DNA from: Chloroflexota bacterium | GTDB taxonomy: Bacteria > Chloroflexota > Chloroflexia > Chloroflexales > Herpetosiphonaceae | NCBI GenBank assembly: GCA_020161265.1 | Contig: JAIUOC010000007.1 | Span: 347,793 to 411,792 of the forward strand | Length of the DNA stretch: 64,000 nucleotides | Reading direction: 5' to 3' | Shown: in pieces, positions 44,415 through 55,300 of the stretch | How the letters are laid out: each line of letters begins with the position of its first letter | Position numbering within the stretch: the first letter of the stretch is position 1 | Position numbers and translations under genes: made by a program | The notes under the pieces: generated by a model | Databases searched by the model: none | What the model saw: the letters and a program-made list of their open reading frames with translations, nothing else | What the model was told of the DNA's origin: nothing

Positions 44415-46256
44415 ATGAAACCATTTACCAGAGCACTCATCACCAGTATGCTGGTGGCAATTTTAGCAGCCTGTTCAAGTAGCCAAACGACGACCAATAG
44501 CAATACGACTTCGAGCAACAGTCAAGCGGTGGTCAGTGCAACGACCAACCCAACCGTGGTCGTGCCAACCGTCGAATCAATCGACCAAGCCCTAGCTACC
44601 AAAGCCACACCGCACGATACCTCAGCAGATTTGGCTTGGGATACAGCGGAGTTGGTCGAAATTAAACTGAGCGATAGCAGCATCACCGCCAGCAGCCCCA
44701 ATGTCAAAATTGAGGGAACGACTGCCACGATTAACGCAGCCGGAACCTATCAATTGAGTGGCAATTTGAGTGATGGTCAAATTATCGTTGATACTGCCGA
44801 TAAGGATTTAGTGCGCTTAATTTTGAATGGCGTAACGATTCATAGCTCAACCAGTGCTCCCATCGCCATTATGCAAGCCGAACAAGTGGCGGTGATTTTG
44901 GCCGATGGCAGCCAAAATACACTTTCAGATACAATTGATGCCTCAGCCAATGCTACGACCGAAGAAGATTTGCCCAACGCTACGCTGTATAGCAAGGCCG
45001 ATTTAGCGATTGATGGCACTGGTAGTCTGACGATTCAGGCCAACGGCAACGACGGCATCACTGGCAAAGATGGCTTGGTGATCAACAGTGGCACGATCGA
45101 TATTAGCGCAGTTGATGACGGCTTGCGCGGCAAAGATTATCTGGTGGTCAACGGCGGCACAATCAGCATCAATGCTCAAGGCGATGGATTAACCGCCGAT
45201 AACGAAGAAGATCCGACCAAAGGCTATATTTCGATCACAGGTGGTACATTCACGATCAGCGCTGGCGGCGATGGTCTCAGTGCCATCACCGATCTCTTAA
45301 TCGACGCTGGTGATTTAACGATTAGCGCTGGTGGTGGCAGTAGCACCAGTGTGAGCGCTGATGCTTCAGCCAAAGGCCTGAAAGCTGGTCAAAATTTAGT
45401 GATTGGCGATGGCACGATCACGATCGATGCTGCTGAAGATGCGCTGCATTCCGATAGCAATGTCACGATCAATGCTGGCACAATCAACCTAGCCGCTGGC
45501 GATGATGGTGCCCATGCCGATGCAAACCTCACGATCAACGGCGGCGATCTGACAATTAGCACCTCGTATGAGGGTCTCGAAAGCGCCGTCATCACGATTA
45601 ACGATGGCACAATTAGCCTTGTAGCCCAAGATGATGGGGTGAATGTGGCTGGTGGCGATGGTTCGAGTATGCAGGGTGGCGGCATGGGTCGGCCCAATCG
45701 CAACGATAGCTTTGCTGCTGGCAACTACTTTTTGTATATCAACGGCGGTACATTGGTGGTCAATGCTGCTGGCGACGGCTTAGATGCCAATGGCTCGATC
45801 GTGATGAACGGTGGTTTGGTGTTAGTTCACGGCCCAACCGAGCAAATGAACGGCGCATTGGATTATGATGGTGGGTTCGCGTTGAATGGTGGCGTATTTG
45901 CTGCGGCTGGCAGTGCGGGCATGGTCCAAGCACCCGACACCAGCTCAACGCAAGCCTCAGTGCTGATCAACTACAGCTCAGCCCAAGCTGCTGGCAATTT
46001 AATACAAATTCTTGATCAATCAGGCAAGGCGATTGTGAGCTTTGCGCCCAGCAAACAATACCAAGCCTTGGTCTTCTCATCGCCAGAGCTGCAACAAGGC
46101 GCAAGCTACACGATCAATAGCGGTGGCTCACTGCAAACGAGTTCGGCCAGTGGCTTCTCGTCGGAAACAGCCAATGCAGGCGGCACAGCTTACGCCACTT
46201 TCAGCGTCAGCGATATCGTGACCCAAGTTGGCCAGCGCATGGGACGACAACGCTAA
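44415..46256 (+). CDS. Cthe_2159-type carbohydrate-binding beta-helix lipoprotein
   Basis: A 613-residue lipoprotein (lipobox ILAA-C, Cys20) of the DUF4353/Cthe_2159 family. After a Ser/Thr linker, residues about 75-540 form short repeated coils of a right-handed beta-helix: LAIDGTGSLTIQANGNDGITGKDGLVINSGTIDISAVDDGLRGKD, then many V-N/I-N-G-G-T-I-x-I coils with Asp-Asp-Gly turns that probably bind calcium. GDGSSMQGGGMGRPNRND is the family's loop, and GSIVMNGGLVLVHGP the late part. The Clostridium thermocellum member binds acidic pectic polysaccharide. Here it likely binds polysaccharide at the cell surface. GGAG is about 8 nt upstream of the ATG. Confidence 0.88.
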   Translation: MKPFTRALITSMLVAILAACSSSQTTTNSNTTSSNSQAVVSATTNPTVVVPTVESIDQALATKATPHDTSADLAWDTAELVEIKLSDSSITASSPNVKIEGTTATINAAGTYQLSGNLSDGQIIVDTADKDLVRLILNGVTIHSSTSAPIAIMQAEQVAVILADGSQNTLSDTIDASANATTEEDLPNATLYSKADLAIDGTGSLTIQANGNDGITGKDGLVINSGTIDISAVDDGLRGKDYLVVNGGTISINAQGDGLTADNEEDPTKGYISITGGTFTISAGGDGLSAITDLLIDAGDLTISAGGGSSTSVSADASAKGLKAGQNLVIGDGTITIDAAEDALHSDSNVTINAGTINLAAGDDGAHADANLTINGGDLTISTSYEGLESAVITINDGTISLVAQDDGVNVAGGDGSSMQGGGMGRPNRNDSFAAGNYFLYINGGTLVVNAAGDGLDANGSIVMNGGLVLVHGPTEQMNGALDYDGGFALNGGVFAAAGSAGMVQAPDTSSTQASVLINYSSAQAAGNLIQILDQSGKAIVSFAPSKQYQALVFSSPELQQGASYTINSGGSLQTSSASGFSSETANAGGTAYATFSVSDIVTQVGQRMGRQR

Positions 46257-46295
46257 AAGCTAAAGTCAAAAGGCAGAAGTCAAAAATCAAAAAGC

Positions 46296-46377
46296 GTGGC
46301 TATAGGCTGAAGGCAATTGGCTAATGGAACATGAGATAGTGTTTCAAACCAGTCAAAAGCCTATAGCCTATAGCCAC
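46296..46377. repeat. 13-bp inverted repeat with 7-bp tandem units
   Basis: GTGGCTATAGGCT at 46296-46308 is the exact complement of AGCCTATAGCCAC at 46365-46377, 56 nt apart. The right arm continues a short tandem of AGCCTAT. The following bases to about 46410 (GCGTCCTTCGTGGTTC) belong to the ACGAAGG-type intergenic family. It lies between two convergent genes. Confidence 0.6.
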
Positions 46378-46448
46378 ACTCCATTTGCGTCCTTCGTGGT
46401 TCTGACCACGCCAAAACTTCAAGCCAACATAGCTTTTATCCAAACGTT

Positions 46449-49400
46449 TTACTGCAATCGGGCTAATTGCTGCTCAACCCATGGTACGCTATCGAGCAAG
46501 GCCATGCCAAGCCATGGCTGGGTTGAATCAAGCGGCAAGACGATTTTCCGCAGTTCCCATACATCAGCAGAAGCACCACAATTACGCCATGCGGCTTGAA
46601 TAATCTGCACACTTTCGGCAATGTGCTGGCGCTCAACGTAGTAGTTAATGATTTGGTGCAAGGACTTAATCCGTTTCGTCAGCCTAGTAAACCCATGCGA
46701 GATTTGATATGCAGCAACGACAGCATCGGTTTGCAGCAATGCTGGAATCAGATAATCCAAGACAGCATCTCTTTTTTCTGATACTTCATCATTGGCAATC
46801 AGCGTTTGAGCAAAAGCCAAATCGCCTCGTTGCGCATAGTTCAAAGCGATAGCATCAATACTTAAGTAATTAGGACAAAGCCGACTTATTTCAGCAATAA
46901 TCGTTTCTACCATCACGCGGTCATCAACTTGAGCATAGCCATTGGCAACGATTCTTAGGACTTGGGCACGCTGGAACGGCACTGAAATAGCCATAGCAAA
47001 CTGATAGGCTTTGCCCAAAAAATCTGGATGCCCACGCACCGCATAGGCCGTACAGCTATTGGCTAATACAGTAAATAGCGCATTTGCATAACTGCTTGGT
47101 TCAATACCATCGGCTAAACCAAGCATATCAGCCAAAAATATGTCAGTATCTGAATCGGTAGCATGCTGAATATATTCCATCGCAACATAATGATAGGCAG
47201 TAACGTTTGGTCGAGATTGGGCAATGGAATGGGCATATGCTAACCAATCGGCAAAATCTGGGTAATTGGCTTGTTTGATATAGGCTCTAGCAATTTCACA
47301 AAGCACTTTCACATACCAATCTACGGGCAAAGCTGGATGCCGCATAGTACGGATGGAATCCAATAGGCTGGGAAGATACTGATTAGAACCATAGTTAATC
47401 TGAGCAATCGCCAAATCTTTTAGACATTCAAGCACACTAATTCGATCAGTGATTATCCTCAATAGCTCAATTATTTCAGCATAATAACCTGTTACCAGCA
47501 TCGCAAAACCATGCGAATGCCCCTTGACTATAATCTCGCACAAATTCCGTGCATACACCTCAGGTCGGGATCGGCTCAAGTTAAGCGTCGCATAGGCTTG
47601 CTCAATCTCACCATTATCAGCACAGATGCGACTTATTGTTCTAAGGTTATAATCCTTAAATCCAAGAATAATAATTGATTGAGCCAACTTGAGGGCATCA
47701 GCCAACATGGCATAGGCAGCATAGCTCTTAATTAATATAGGAATGGCAATTTCTTGATCTATTTCAGTTTGGAGCAATGGTACGAGTTGACTCGCCTCAG
47801 CGCTCATAAGCTGCCCTTGGGCTTGAAATTCACTCGCCAAAACGGTATCCCCAAGCTCACATAAACGTATCAGTCGAGAGCGCGGGTTTTCAATCTTTCG
47901 CGCATGGGTTAATGCTTCAAGCACATAGGTTTGAGCTTGTGAATGATTCTGTTGCTCAATTGCTTGCCTTAAGAGCATTTGTAACAGTTGGACCGCTAGC
48001 TGCGGCTCGGTACTAGCATCAACCATCTGACGAACAAGGTTAATCTCACCATGATTAAAGTAGATCGTAGCCTTCTCGAACAACAATGAATATTCAAAGG
48101 TTGCTCGCTGACCAATTAATAAGGCGGTTTGAACAACCCGCTCACAGAGATCTTCATAGCCATAGCGCTTAACATGTTCGGTCAGCCACAGGAACTCCGA
48201 CATTTGTTCATGGAAAAGATGCTGCTTATCAATCGTTGTAATTTTAGCCAGTGCTTCAGCAAAAATACCCCAAGCGTGATCATGCAAGTGCTGACGAGCA
48301 TAGGTATCACCAATTTGGAGCAAGCTTTTTGCCGAATAATGGCGGTGCTCAATGGTTGCGAGCGCACGTTGCAGCACCACCAGCGTCTGCTTAATTTGCA
48401 AATTTTGCGCATAACTGGTCGCTAGGAGACACAGACTTTCTCTCTTTTTTTCATCCCCAGTAATCAACTCAATCGCTTGCTCAGCCTTGGCAAAATCAGC
48501 ATATTTACAATACCAAGCAGCTAACGCAGCATATGCCCGATCGCGGTAAAACTCATCGGTAATCGTCGTGGTCAACTCGGCTGCAATTGCGATCTCATTC
48601 CATTTGAGATAGATACGAACAAGTTCAATCCGAGAGTCATCCTTTCGAATCATCGGATGCAAGCTTTGAGCTTTGGCCAGATTCCCTCGATCGAGGTAGC
48701 CACGGATCACGGCCAATACAGCCGCCTTGATTTTTCCGCCTTGCCGTTGGGAGCCAGCTCGATCGGAGTAGCCACGGATCACGGCCAATACAGCTACGGG
48801 TTGAACATCATCAGTTAAGCGTTTGCTCAAGGCTCGAGCGTAGGCCAAGAGCGCACGGGACTGGCGATAATTGCCAAGCCGCCAAGCAATCGTTGCAAGC
48901 ACACTCTTAATTTCGACCACATGCTCAGCCTGAGCAAATGGTAATGCTTCGATTAACAGTTGCTGGGCCTTAGTAAATTCTCCAATCAACATAAGTGCTT
49001 GCGCCAATACCATGGCACTTTTAATGCGATATTTTGCTGTTTGAATCTGACCAACCATAATCCAAGCCTGATCAAAATCACGCTGTTTGATGGCAATGTC
49101 GATCAAATAGGCAAGGGTTTTATCACGACCGATATCCGATGTCAATGTTAATGTGATCGGATATGCAAAAGTGAGCAAGCCCTGGTCAGCATAAGCCATT
49201 GCAACGTAATGCAACCGATCATCACGCATGATGGGATTGTGGATACTACGCGCCGTTTGCTCCATACGTTGGAGGATTTTCAAGCCTAGCTCAGGTTCAG
49301 CATACTGAATGACTCGCGACCATAACAGCACTTGACGTGCTTGATCTGAACAAATATCAATTTGGGCCAACGCTTCGGATAAACGGCCAACGGCTGCCAA

Positions 49401-50840
49401 AATCACAAATACATTATCATGCCATTGATCAGCATGGGCCGTGAGGCTGGTGCGCAGCAGGCTATAGCGCCACAAGCGCGGCAACAATTCAAGCTGCTGT
49501 TCGATGCTCTGGCCAGCGGCAATTACGCTCTCGCGAGCACGATCCAAATCCAAGCCATACAAGCGGGTGCTTGGTTCAAAGCGCACTTTGTGCTCGCCAT
49601 AATCACCGGCATCGATCACCTGCCACAAGGCTTCCCACTGTTCCGCGCAATCCAAATGGGTGATGTAATGCTGCCGCGCATACCAGCGCCGTGCCTGTTC
49701 GACGAATTCAGCACTATCCTGCCAGATCTGGTCAAGCTGCGTACCACCCCACTGCGCCATCCGTCCATGCCACGCACGGCGTTCCGCTGCCGCAAATTCG
49801 TGGTCGATCAGAAAATCGTGAAACAACAAATGGCGTAGGGCTACGCGCTGATCAGCGGCAACACTGACCCAATCACTCATCAGGGGCAGCGCTTCGGCAA
49901 TCGCGTCAACTGATTGTTCGAGAATCCCCGCAAGCACTGCTGGCTCAAGCGGTTCTTGGGTTATCAACAACACCGCCAATAGCGGGCGAATCAGCGCTTG
50001 CCAGTGGCGCGGCGCTGCTTGTTCGATCCGTGCAAGGCTCAGCCGAAAGAGATTGGTTGCGTCAGCACTGGCATAGTCGAGCAATGGCAGTAATTCTGCT
50101 GATGTGGTGTGGCGCAGCACATTGGCCGCCAGTTCGACCAACAAGGCATTGCCCCTGACTGCTTGCGCTAAACCGTGCCACAACGCTGGCTCCAACGTCG
50201 GCTGCACCTGCTGCCAACGCCCAATCGCATCCTGTTCGTGCAACGGTGGAACCTGATAAACAACCCCATGCTCAAGTGCTAAACTATCGATCGTCTCGTT
50301 GGGCCGCGAGCCAAGCACTATCACGATGCCAAGAGGCAGTTGCAAGGGCAAAAAGCTAATATCGCGGGTTCCATCCACCTCGGGCTGCAATTGATCCAAG
50401 CCATCGAGATAGATCGTTTCGCTGATACCACGCGCCGCGAGCGTTTGTAGCAACTGGCCAAATTCGAGGCGCAAAGCGGGGTAGCTATCGGCAGGAAAAT
50501 AGTTGCTCGCCAGATCATGTTTGAGTAGCAGTTGGGCAACGATACTGCGCAGCACGTCGAGTTGATAGGCACGGCCTGGAGTCAGCGCAATAAAATGCTG
50601 CGGGGTTTGGTCTAGCCCAGCATTCACAATTAGTTGGGCGAGCAGGCTACTTTTGCCCGCCCCAGCCTCACCCGTGACCAACACGTAGCCACCGCTTGGG
50701 CGGGTTTGGTCGATTAATTCACGAATCGCGGCTTGTTCGGATTGACGGCCAACGAAGCCTGTGAGCCGCAACTGCACCAAACGAGCACTTTCACGCTGGT
50801 TAGCGGCTTCATGTAAAACCTGAGTGTTTGGGGTCGTCAT
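46449..50840 (-). CDS. Giant STAND-type NTPase with helical-repeat tail
   Basis: About 1463 residues, soluble. Two adjacent ATG codons (50843 and 50840) follow GAGGAG; 50840 has the better spacing. After about 25 residues comes LTGFVGRQSEQAAIRELID and Walker A GEAGAGKS near 57-64, then ETIYLDGLDQLQPEV as a Walker B-like strand and IVIVLGSRPNE as sensor, so a NACHT/AAA-like STAND ATPase occupies about 20-340. The remaining 1100 residues are alpha-helical repeats of 35-40 residues (TPR-like: DYRQ, LAKAQSL, DFAKAEQAIELI). No DNA-binding or catalytic effector domain is visible, so the output is unknown. A 24-residue in-frame duplication lies at about residues 685-735. Confidence 0.72.
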   Translation of the reverse strand: MTTPNTQVLHEAANQRESARLVQLRLTGFVGRQSEQAAIRELIDQTRPSGGYVLVTGEAGAGKSSLLAQLIVNAGLDQTPQHFIALTPGRAYQLDVLRSIVAQLLLKHDLASNYFPADSYPALRLEFGQLLQTLAARGISETIYLDGLDQLQPEVDGTRDISFLPLQLPLGIVIVLGSRPNETIDSLALEHGVVYQVPPLHEQDAIGRWQQVQPTLEPALWHGLAQAVRGNALLVELAANVLRHTTSAELLPLLDYASADATNLFRLSLARIEQAAPRHWQALIRPLLAVLLITQEPLEPAVLAGILEQSVDAIAEALPLMSDWVSVAADQRVALRHLLFHDFLIDHEFAAAERRAWHGRMAQWGGTQLDQIWQDSAEFVEQARRWYARQHYITHLDCAEQWEALWQVIDAGDYGEHKVRFEPSTRLYGLDLDRARESVIAAGQSIEQQLELLPRLWRYSLLRTSLTAHADQWHDNVFVILAAVGRLSEALAQIDICSDQARQVLLWSRVIQYAEPELGLKILQRMEQTARSIHNPIMRDDRLHYVAMAYADQGLLTFAYPITLTLTSDIGRDKTLAYLIDIAIKQRDFDQAWIMVGQIQTAKYRIKSAMVLAQALMLIGEFTKAQQLLIEALPFAQAEHVVEIKSVLATIAWRLGNYRQSRALLAYARALSKRLTDDVQPVAVLAVIRGYSDRAGSQRQGGKIKAAVLAVIRGYLDRGNLAKAQSLHPMIRKDDSRIELVRIYLKWNEIAIAAELTTTITDEFYRDRAYAALAAWYCKYADFAKAEQAIELITGDEKKRESLCLLATSYAQNLQIKQTLVVLQRALATIEHRHYSAKSLLQIGDTYARQHLHDHAWGIFAEALAKITTIDKQHLFHEQMSEFLWLTEHVKRYGYEDLCERVVQTALLIGQRATFEYSLLFEKATIYFNHGEINLVRQMVDASTEPQLAVQLLQMLLRQAIEQQNHSQAQTYVLEALTHARKIENPRSRLIRLCELGDTVLASEFQAQGQLMSAEASQLVPLLQTEIDQEIAIPILIKSYAAYAMLADALKLAQSIIILGFKDYNLRTISRICADNGEIEQAYATLNLSRSRPEVYARNLCEIIVKGHSHGFAMLVTGYYAEIIELLRIITDRISVLECLKDLAIAQINYGSNQYLPSLLDSIRTMRHPALPVDWYVKVLCEIARAYIKQANYPDFADWLAYAHSIAQSRPNVTAYHYVAMEYIQHATDSDTDIFLADMLGLADGIEPSSYANALFTVLANSCTAYAVRGHPDFLGKAYQFAMAISVPFQRAQVLRIVANGYAQVDDRVMVETIIAEISRLCPNYLSIDAIALNYAQRGDLAFAQTLIANDEVSEKRDAVLDYLIPALLQTDAVVAAYQISHGFTRLTKRIKSLHQIINYYVERQHIAESVQIIQAAWRNCGASADVWELRKIVLPLDSTQPWLGMALLDSVPWVEQQLARLQ
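48687..48795. repeat. Direct repeat, 37 bp with 72-bp period, inside the STAND NTPase gene
   Basis: Bases 48687-48723 and 48759-48795 are nearly identical (GTAGCCACGGATCACGGC lies in both) and exactly 72 nt apart. The period is a multiple of three, so the duplication adds 24 residues and gives two copies of AVLAVIRGY in the protein. Confidence 0.8.
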
Positions 50841-51178
50841 CATGCTTCTCCTCAATTCAACCTATCGTGCCAGAGCATAGTACAGATGGATTTGATTATA
50901 TCGTTGATCCACGAAGGGCACGAAGGGCACGAAGGCTGATTTTTAGCAACGAATCCCACACATGATCCATTAATGCTCTGCATCACTGCGTTAAACACCG
51001 GCACATGTTCTCTTGGAGCATCATCAAATAAATCTGTGCTCATCTGTAGCAAAAAACTTAACCTTCGCGATCTTCGCGTCCTTGGTGGTTTCAATCCTAG
51101 CCCCTGACCCCTAACAACTAATCCTGCATCGCTCAATTCGGCTAAAATATGGCTATCGCCTAGTATGGGAGCCTAGTC
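50841..51178. repeat. Intergenic region with ACGAAGG-type repeats in both orientations
   Basis: CACGAAGGG is repeated two and two-thirds times at 50910-50935. From about 51022 to 51095 the region reads TCTGTGCTCATCTGTAGC, then CCTTCGCGATCTTCGCGTCC, then TTGGTGGTTTC, the same family in the other orientation. I see no gene, and the divergent promoters are not evident. Confidence 0.55.
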
Positions 51179-52315
51179 ATGACCACAAGCAGCAAACACC
51201 AAGCTTGGCAAATTGGGTTGATCATTGGTTTTTGGCCGATTGTACTTTTTGCCCTGTTCAATGATTCGGCTTGGCTCTATGCCCGAGGCTTCAACGGCCA
51301 AATCATCAGCAATATTGCTGCACCGCTCTACTTTGGCTTGATGATCTATCACTTGCGCCCCGACCAACGCCTGATTGCCTTAGTGTTTGTGCCATTTTCG
51401 GCGCTTGGCGAATATGTATTTAGTCTATTGCTTGAGCTTTACAGCTACAAATTTGAGGCAATTCCAATCTATGTGCCGTTTGGCCATGCAATTTTACTTA
51501 GCACAGGCCTGTTGATCAGCGAATTGGCCTGGGTTAAACAACGCAAACAACGCTTACGCTTAAGTTTATTGCTCGGTCATATCAGTTTGTTTATTAGCGC
51601 ATTTTTATTGTTCAATGATAGCTTGAGTTTATTGTTTGGGCTGGGGTTTAGCCTGATTTTATTGCTCTATCGTGCCCAATTATTACATTTAATTATGGGC
51701 TTTTTGGTGCTCTATATCGAGCTTTTAGGCACGTGGCTCGGCTGTTGGCGCTGGGATCTCAACCCACTCAATGGATTATTGCACACCACCAACCCACCAG
51801 TTGGGGCGTTTGTTTGTTATGTGATTGCCGATATTATTGTGATTATGAGCTTACGCTGGCTACGCTGGATGCGGGGCTATCGCCGCAACCCGCATGCCAA
51901 AGGCTCAGCCGCCTATTACCAGCAAAAACTAGCCTTGACCCAACAAATTTATGCTGAGCAAGGTGGCGAATCGGTCACTAGCAACGATGATGGTTTTGGT
52001 AAAGGCTATGCTTTGGGCACAGTCGGCTTACGTTATGTCGAATTAAATCAGCATTCAGCAGCAATAACCTGTTTTGAACGTACCCGCCAACTAGCTCAAA
52101 GCCGCAATGACCTAGCGATTTTTCATTTGGCGGGCTGGCATCTAGGCCAAATCTTGCTCCAACAAGGCCAAGAACATGAGGCGATGACGTTATTACAAGC
52201 TTATGTCAATTATCTTCAAGCCAGCAATTCGGCTCAAGCCAAGCATTTTGCAGCACAACTTGCTCAATCACAGCTTAATACAAGCGATAACTCAGCTTCA
52301 ATAATGTCTCAATAG
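51179..52315 (+). CDS. Polytopic membrane protein with soluble C-terminal helical domain
   Basis: A 378-residue protein with about eight membrane segments over residues 12-240 (IGLIIGFWPIVLFALF, LIALVFVPFSALGEYVFSLLLELY, LRLSLLLGHISLFISAFLLF, GAFVCYVIADIIVIMSL). A basic stretch (RWLRWMRGYRRNPHAKG) leads to a cytosolic helical tail that looks like one or two TPR units (YVELNQHSAAITCFERTRQLAQSRND, LQQGQEHEAMTLLQAYVNYLQ). I recognise no family. GGGAG lies 8 nt before the ATG. The last 41 nt overlap the 3' end of the convergent cyclase-ATPase gene, so the two transcripts are complementary at their ends. Confidence 0.6.
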   Translation: MTTSSKHQAWQIGLIIGFWPIVLFALFNDSAWLYARGFNGQIISNIAAPLYFGLMIYHLRPDQRLIALVFVPFSALGEYVFSLLLELYSYKFEAIPIYVPFGHAILLSTGLLISELAWVKQRKQRLRLSLLLGHISLFISAFLLFNDSLSLLFGLGFSLILLLYRAQLLHLIMGFLVLYIELLGTWLGCWRWDLNPLNGLLHTTNPPVGAFVCYVIADIIVIMSLRWLRWMRGYRRNPHAKGSAAYYQQKLALTQQIYAEQGGESVTSNDDGFGKGYALGTVGLRYVELNQHSAAITCFERTRQLAQSRNDLAIFHLAGWHLGQILLQQGQEHEAMTLLQAYVNYLQASNSAQAKHFAAQLAQSQLNTSDNSASIMSQ

Positions 52316-55300
52316 TACTAGCATTGTTTGCTTCACTTAAACTAAGCAGGTCAGGCAAGTCTTGATTTAATTGACGTTTCAACCAAGCATGACCATCGCG
52401 AAATTCTGGCTCAAAAATCGTATTAAGGCTTACAATAATTGTTTCAGCTGCTAGCATAAATTGATGCGCAAGCTGATATTTAAGCAACCCCGCCGCGACA
52501 CAGCCAAACCCGACCAAATTTTCAGCCAATCCACGCTGGTCATCAAGCACTAAAAAGCCATGAATACTTTGCTGAAACAAGCCATAGGCCTGATAAAAAT
52601 CGCCTGTTCGCAGCGCTAAAAAGCCCATAGCTACTTGCGATTGGGCAATCCCCAAACGATGATTAATCGTGCAACGAACCACAAATGCATCGCGATGATT
52701 GTTCCAAGCAGCCTTAAAATCGCCTAGTGCTGCATAAGTATTACCTAAATGTGCCAGCGAGATGGCGATTCCGCGTTGGTGTCCAACTTGCCGTCGATAG
52801 ATCAAGGCTTGTTCTAACAATTCACGGGTTCGTTGATAATCACCTGATACAAAGACAGCATTAGCCAAATTACTTAACGATTGAGCCATCCCACGGATAA
52901 AGCCCAGATCACGTCGAATTGTAAAAGCTTCGGTATACAAATGCTCAGCCGTTGTATAATCACCACGATCAAAGGCAATAATTCCTAAATCATTCAGTGA
53001 ACTTGCCATAGCAAAAAGATCGCCCGCCTCGCGACGAAGCGCTAAACTTTGCTCCAAAGCATGATAAGCCTCGGCATAACGCCGTTGATCGGATAGAATT
53101 ACACCCAATTGAAATAAAGCACGGGCCATTCCCAATGGATTGGCTAGTTGTCGCCAATGATCAAGACTTTGCTGCACATGAGCAAGGCCTTGATCATAAT
53201 AGCCTTGTTGCCATAAAATATTAGCAATATCAATTAAAACTTCGGCGACACCCTCAGCGTTACCTAGCTTTAAATAACTGGTTCGGGCTTGCTCCAACCA
53301 CGTTAGGCCTTGCTCGAACTGACCAAGTTCGCCATAAATCTTGCCAATACTCCAAAGCCCCTTAATCGCAGCATCGGCAGTAGACGGTAAGGCTTGAATA
53401 ATGCTTTGATATGCCTCAATCGCTGCTTGCGGCTTACCAACAATCTGAAGAATCTCGCCTATTGGCAATAGGACTGACCAATGTTCGGCTGCTGGTAATA
53501 AGGTGAGGAGTTGCCGATAGAACAATAAAGCAGCTTCATTGGCATAAGATTGTTGTGCCGTTTTAGCCGCCTTCCACAAATATTCAATTTTCTTGCGGTG
53601 ATTGTCACTGCGCGTAAAGTGATAGCAAATCACATCGAGATAGCTTGGATCATCGGCATAATGCTGCTCAAGAAAATGGCCAAATTGCTCATGCAAGGTC
53701 GATCGTGTAGCATAGGTTAAGCTTTCATAGGTCACTTCATACGTTAACATATGCTTGAAAATATAGGCAATCTCTGGCTCAAAACTATGCTTAATCGTTA
53801 AATCCAGACGATCAAGTATTTCAAGATCAGTTTGAATTGCTTGATAATCGCCAAGCTGTGGATAAACACCCCATAACCAATGGAGCTTAAATAACCGCCC
53901 AATAATACTTGCAATTTTGATCGTCAATTGTTGGTGCTGATTGAGTTGATCAATTCTGCTTAAAATTAAGCTCGAAAGGCTGGCGGGCAGTTGTAATTTG
54001 CTAATAACCGCAGCATCATTCAGATCTAAGCCTTGCGTATGAACATAATTAAGCAATTCTTCGAGATAAAACGGATTACCCTCAGCTTGATTGATTAAAT
54101 GGGCCGCCAATGAGCTCGATATCTGTTGCTCACCAAGCCAATGCTGCATTTTATAAGCAACCAATTGGCTTGCTTCGCCCTGATTAAATTCATGGAGCGT
54201 CACGCTACCCCAATATGATAATTGCGGTAGACGCTGACTAATCAACTCATTCTGAATCGCTGGACGATAGCCCAAAATGATGCAAATCGGCAAGTGTTCA
54301 ATTACTTGGCTAATTGCCCACAACAAATCAGCTGAAAGTGGGTCGATCCAATGGCAATCTTCTAGAATTAAGATCAGCGGTTGACGCATTGCCCGTAGCC
54401 GTAAAGCTTGGATTAAAACTGCTTCACGCGCCAATTTTTGCATTTGTGGCTCAAGTAATGCTGTCGTTTCGTTGGCGGGAATCGCCAAATTAAATATCGT
54501 TCCCAGCAATGGCAAGCGATTAAGGAGGCTTGGATCGATCAACTCCAGTTGAAAATTTAAAACCCGAATCTGGGTTGCCAGATCCCAATTTGGTTCAATG
54601 CAGAAAAAAGCTCGCCAAATTGCGTTCCAAACCAAATAAGGGCTATTTTCGCCATAGGCTTCGCATTCCCCACGATAAATATTCCAGTGGTCAGTATCAA
54701 CTTGTTGGAGATAAGCATTAATCAAATGCGATTTGCCAATCCCTGGATCGCCAACAATCGCCATAATCTGTCCATGGCCTGTCAAGGCTTGTCCAGTTAC
54801 GCTTAACAATGTTGCTAATTCGCTAGCACGCCCGATTAATCGCAGATTACTTGCGACCTCAGGCAAACGGACTGATGCTGCCGAAGCTCGTTGTTGAAGC
54901 GCCATCAGGGCAATTGGTTGAGGCTTACCTTTGAGCATAACCGCAGGTAAGACTTGCCAATCAAACTGCGTCTGCGTATGGTGAGCCAGTTCCATACTCA
55001 CCAAAATCTGGTCAGGTTCAGCCTGCTCCATCAAGCGAGCAGCCACATTAATTGAGTCCCCAATCGTTGTATAATCTTGGCGAATAGTCGAACCTACCAG
55101 CCCACAATAAACCACTCCACTGGTTAGACCTAAGGCAGATTGATAGCCTAATTGATGAGTTTGCTCACGCACACCTAAAGCACAATCTAAAATCCGCAAA
55201 GGATCATCTTCATGGGCGATTGGCGCACCAAATAAGATCATACTTGTGATGCCTTTATCGCCAGCCGTTACATGGCTGAGATACCCATCATACTGAGCAC

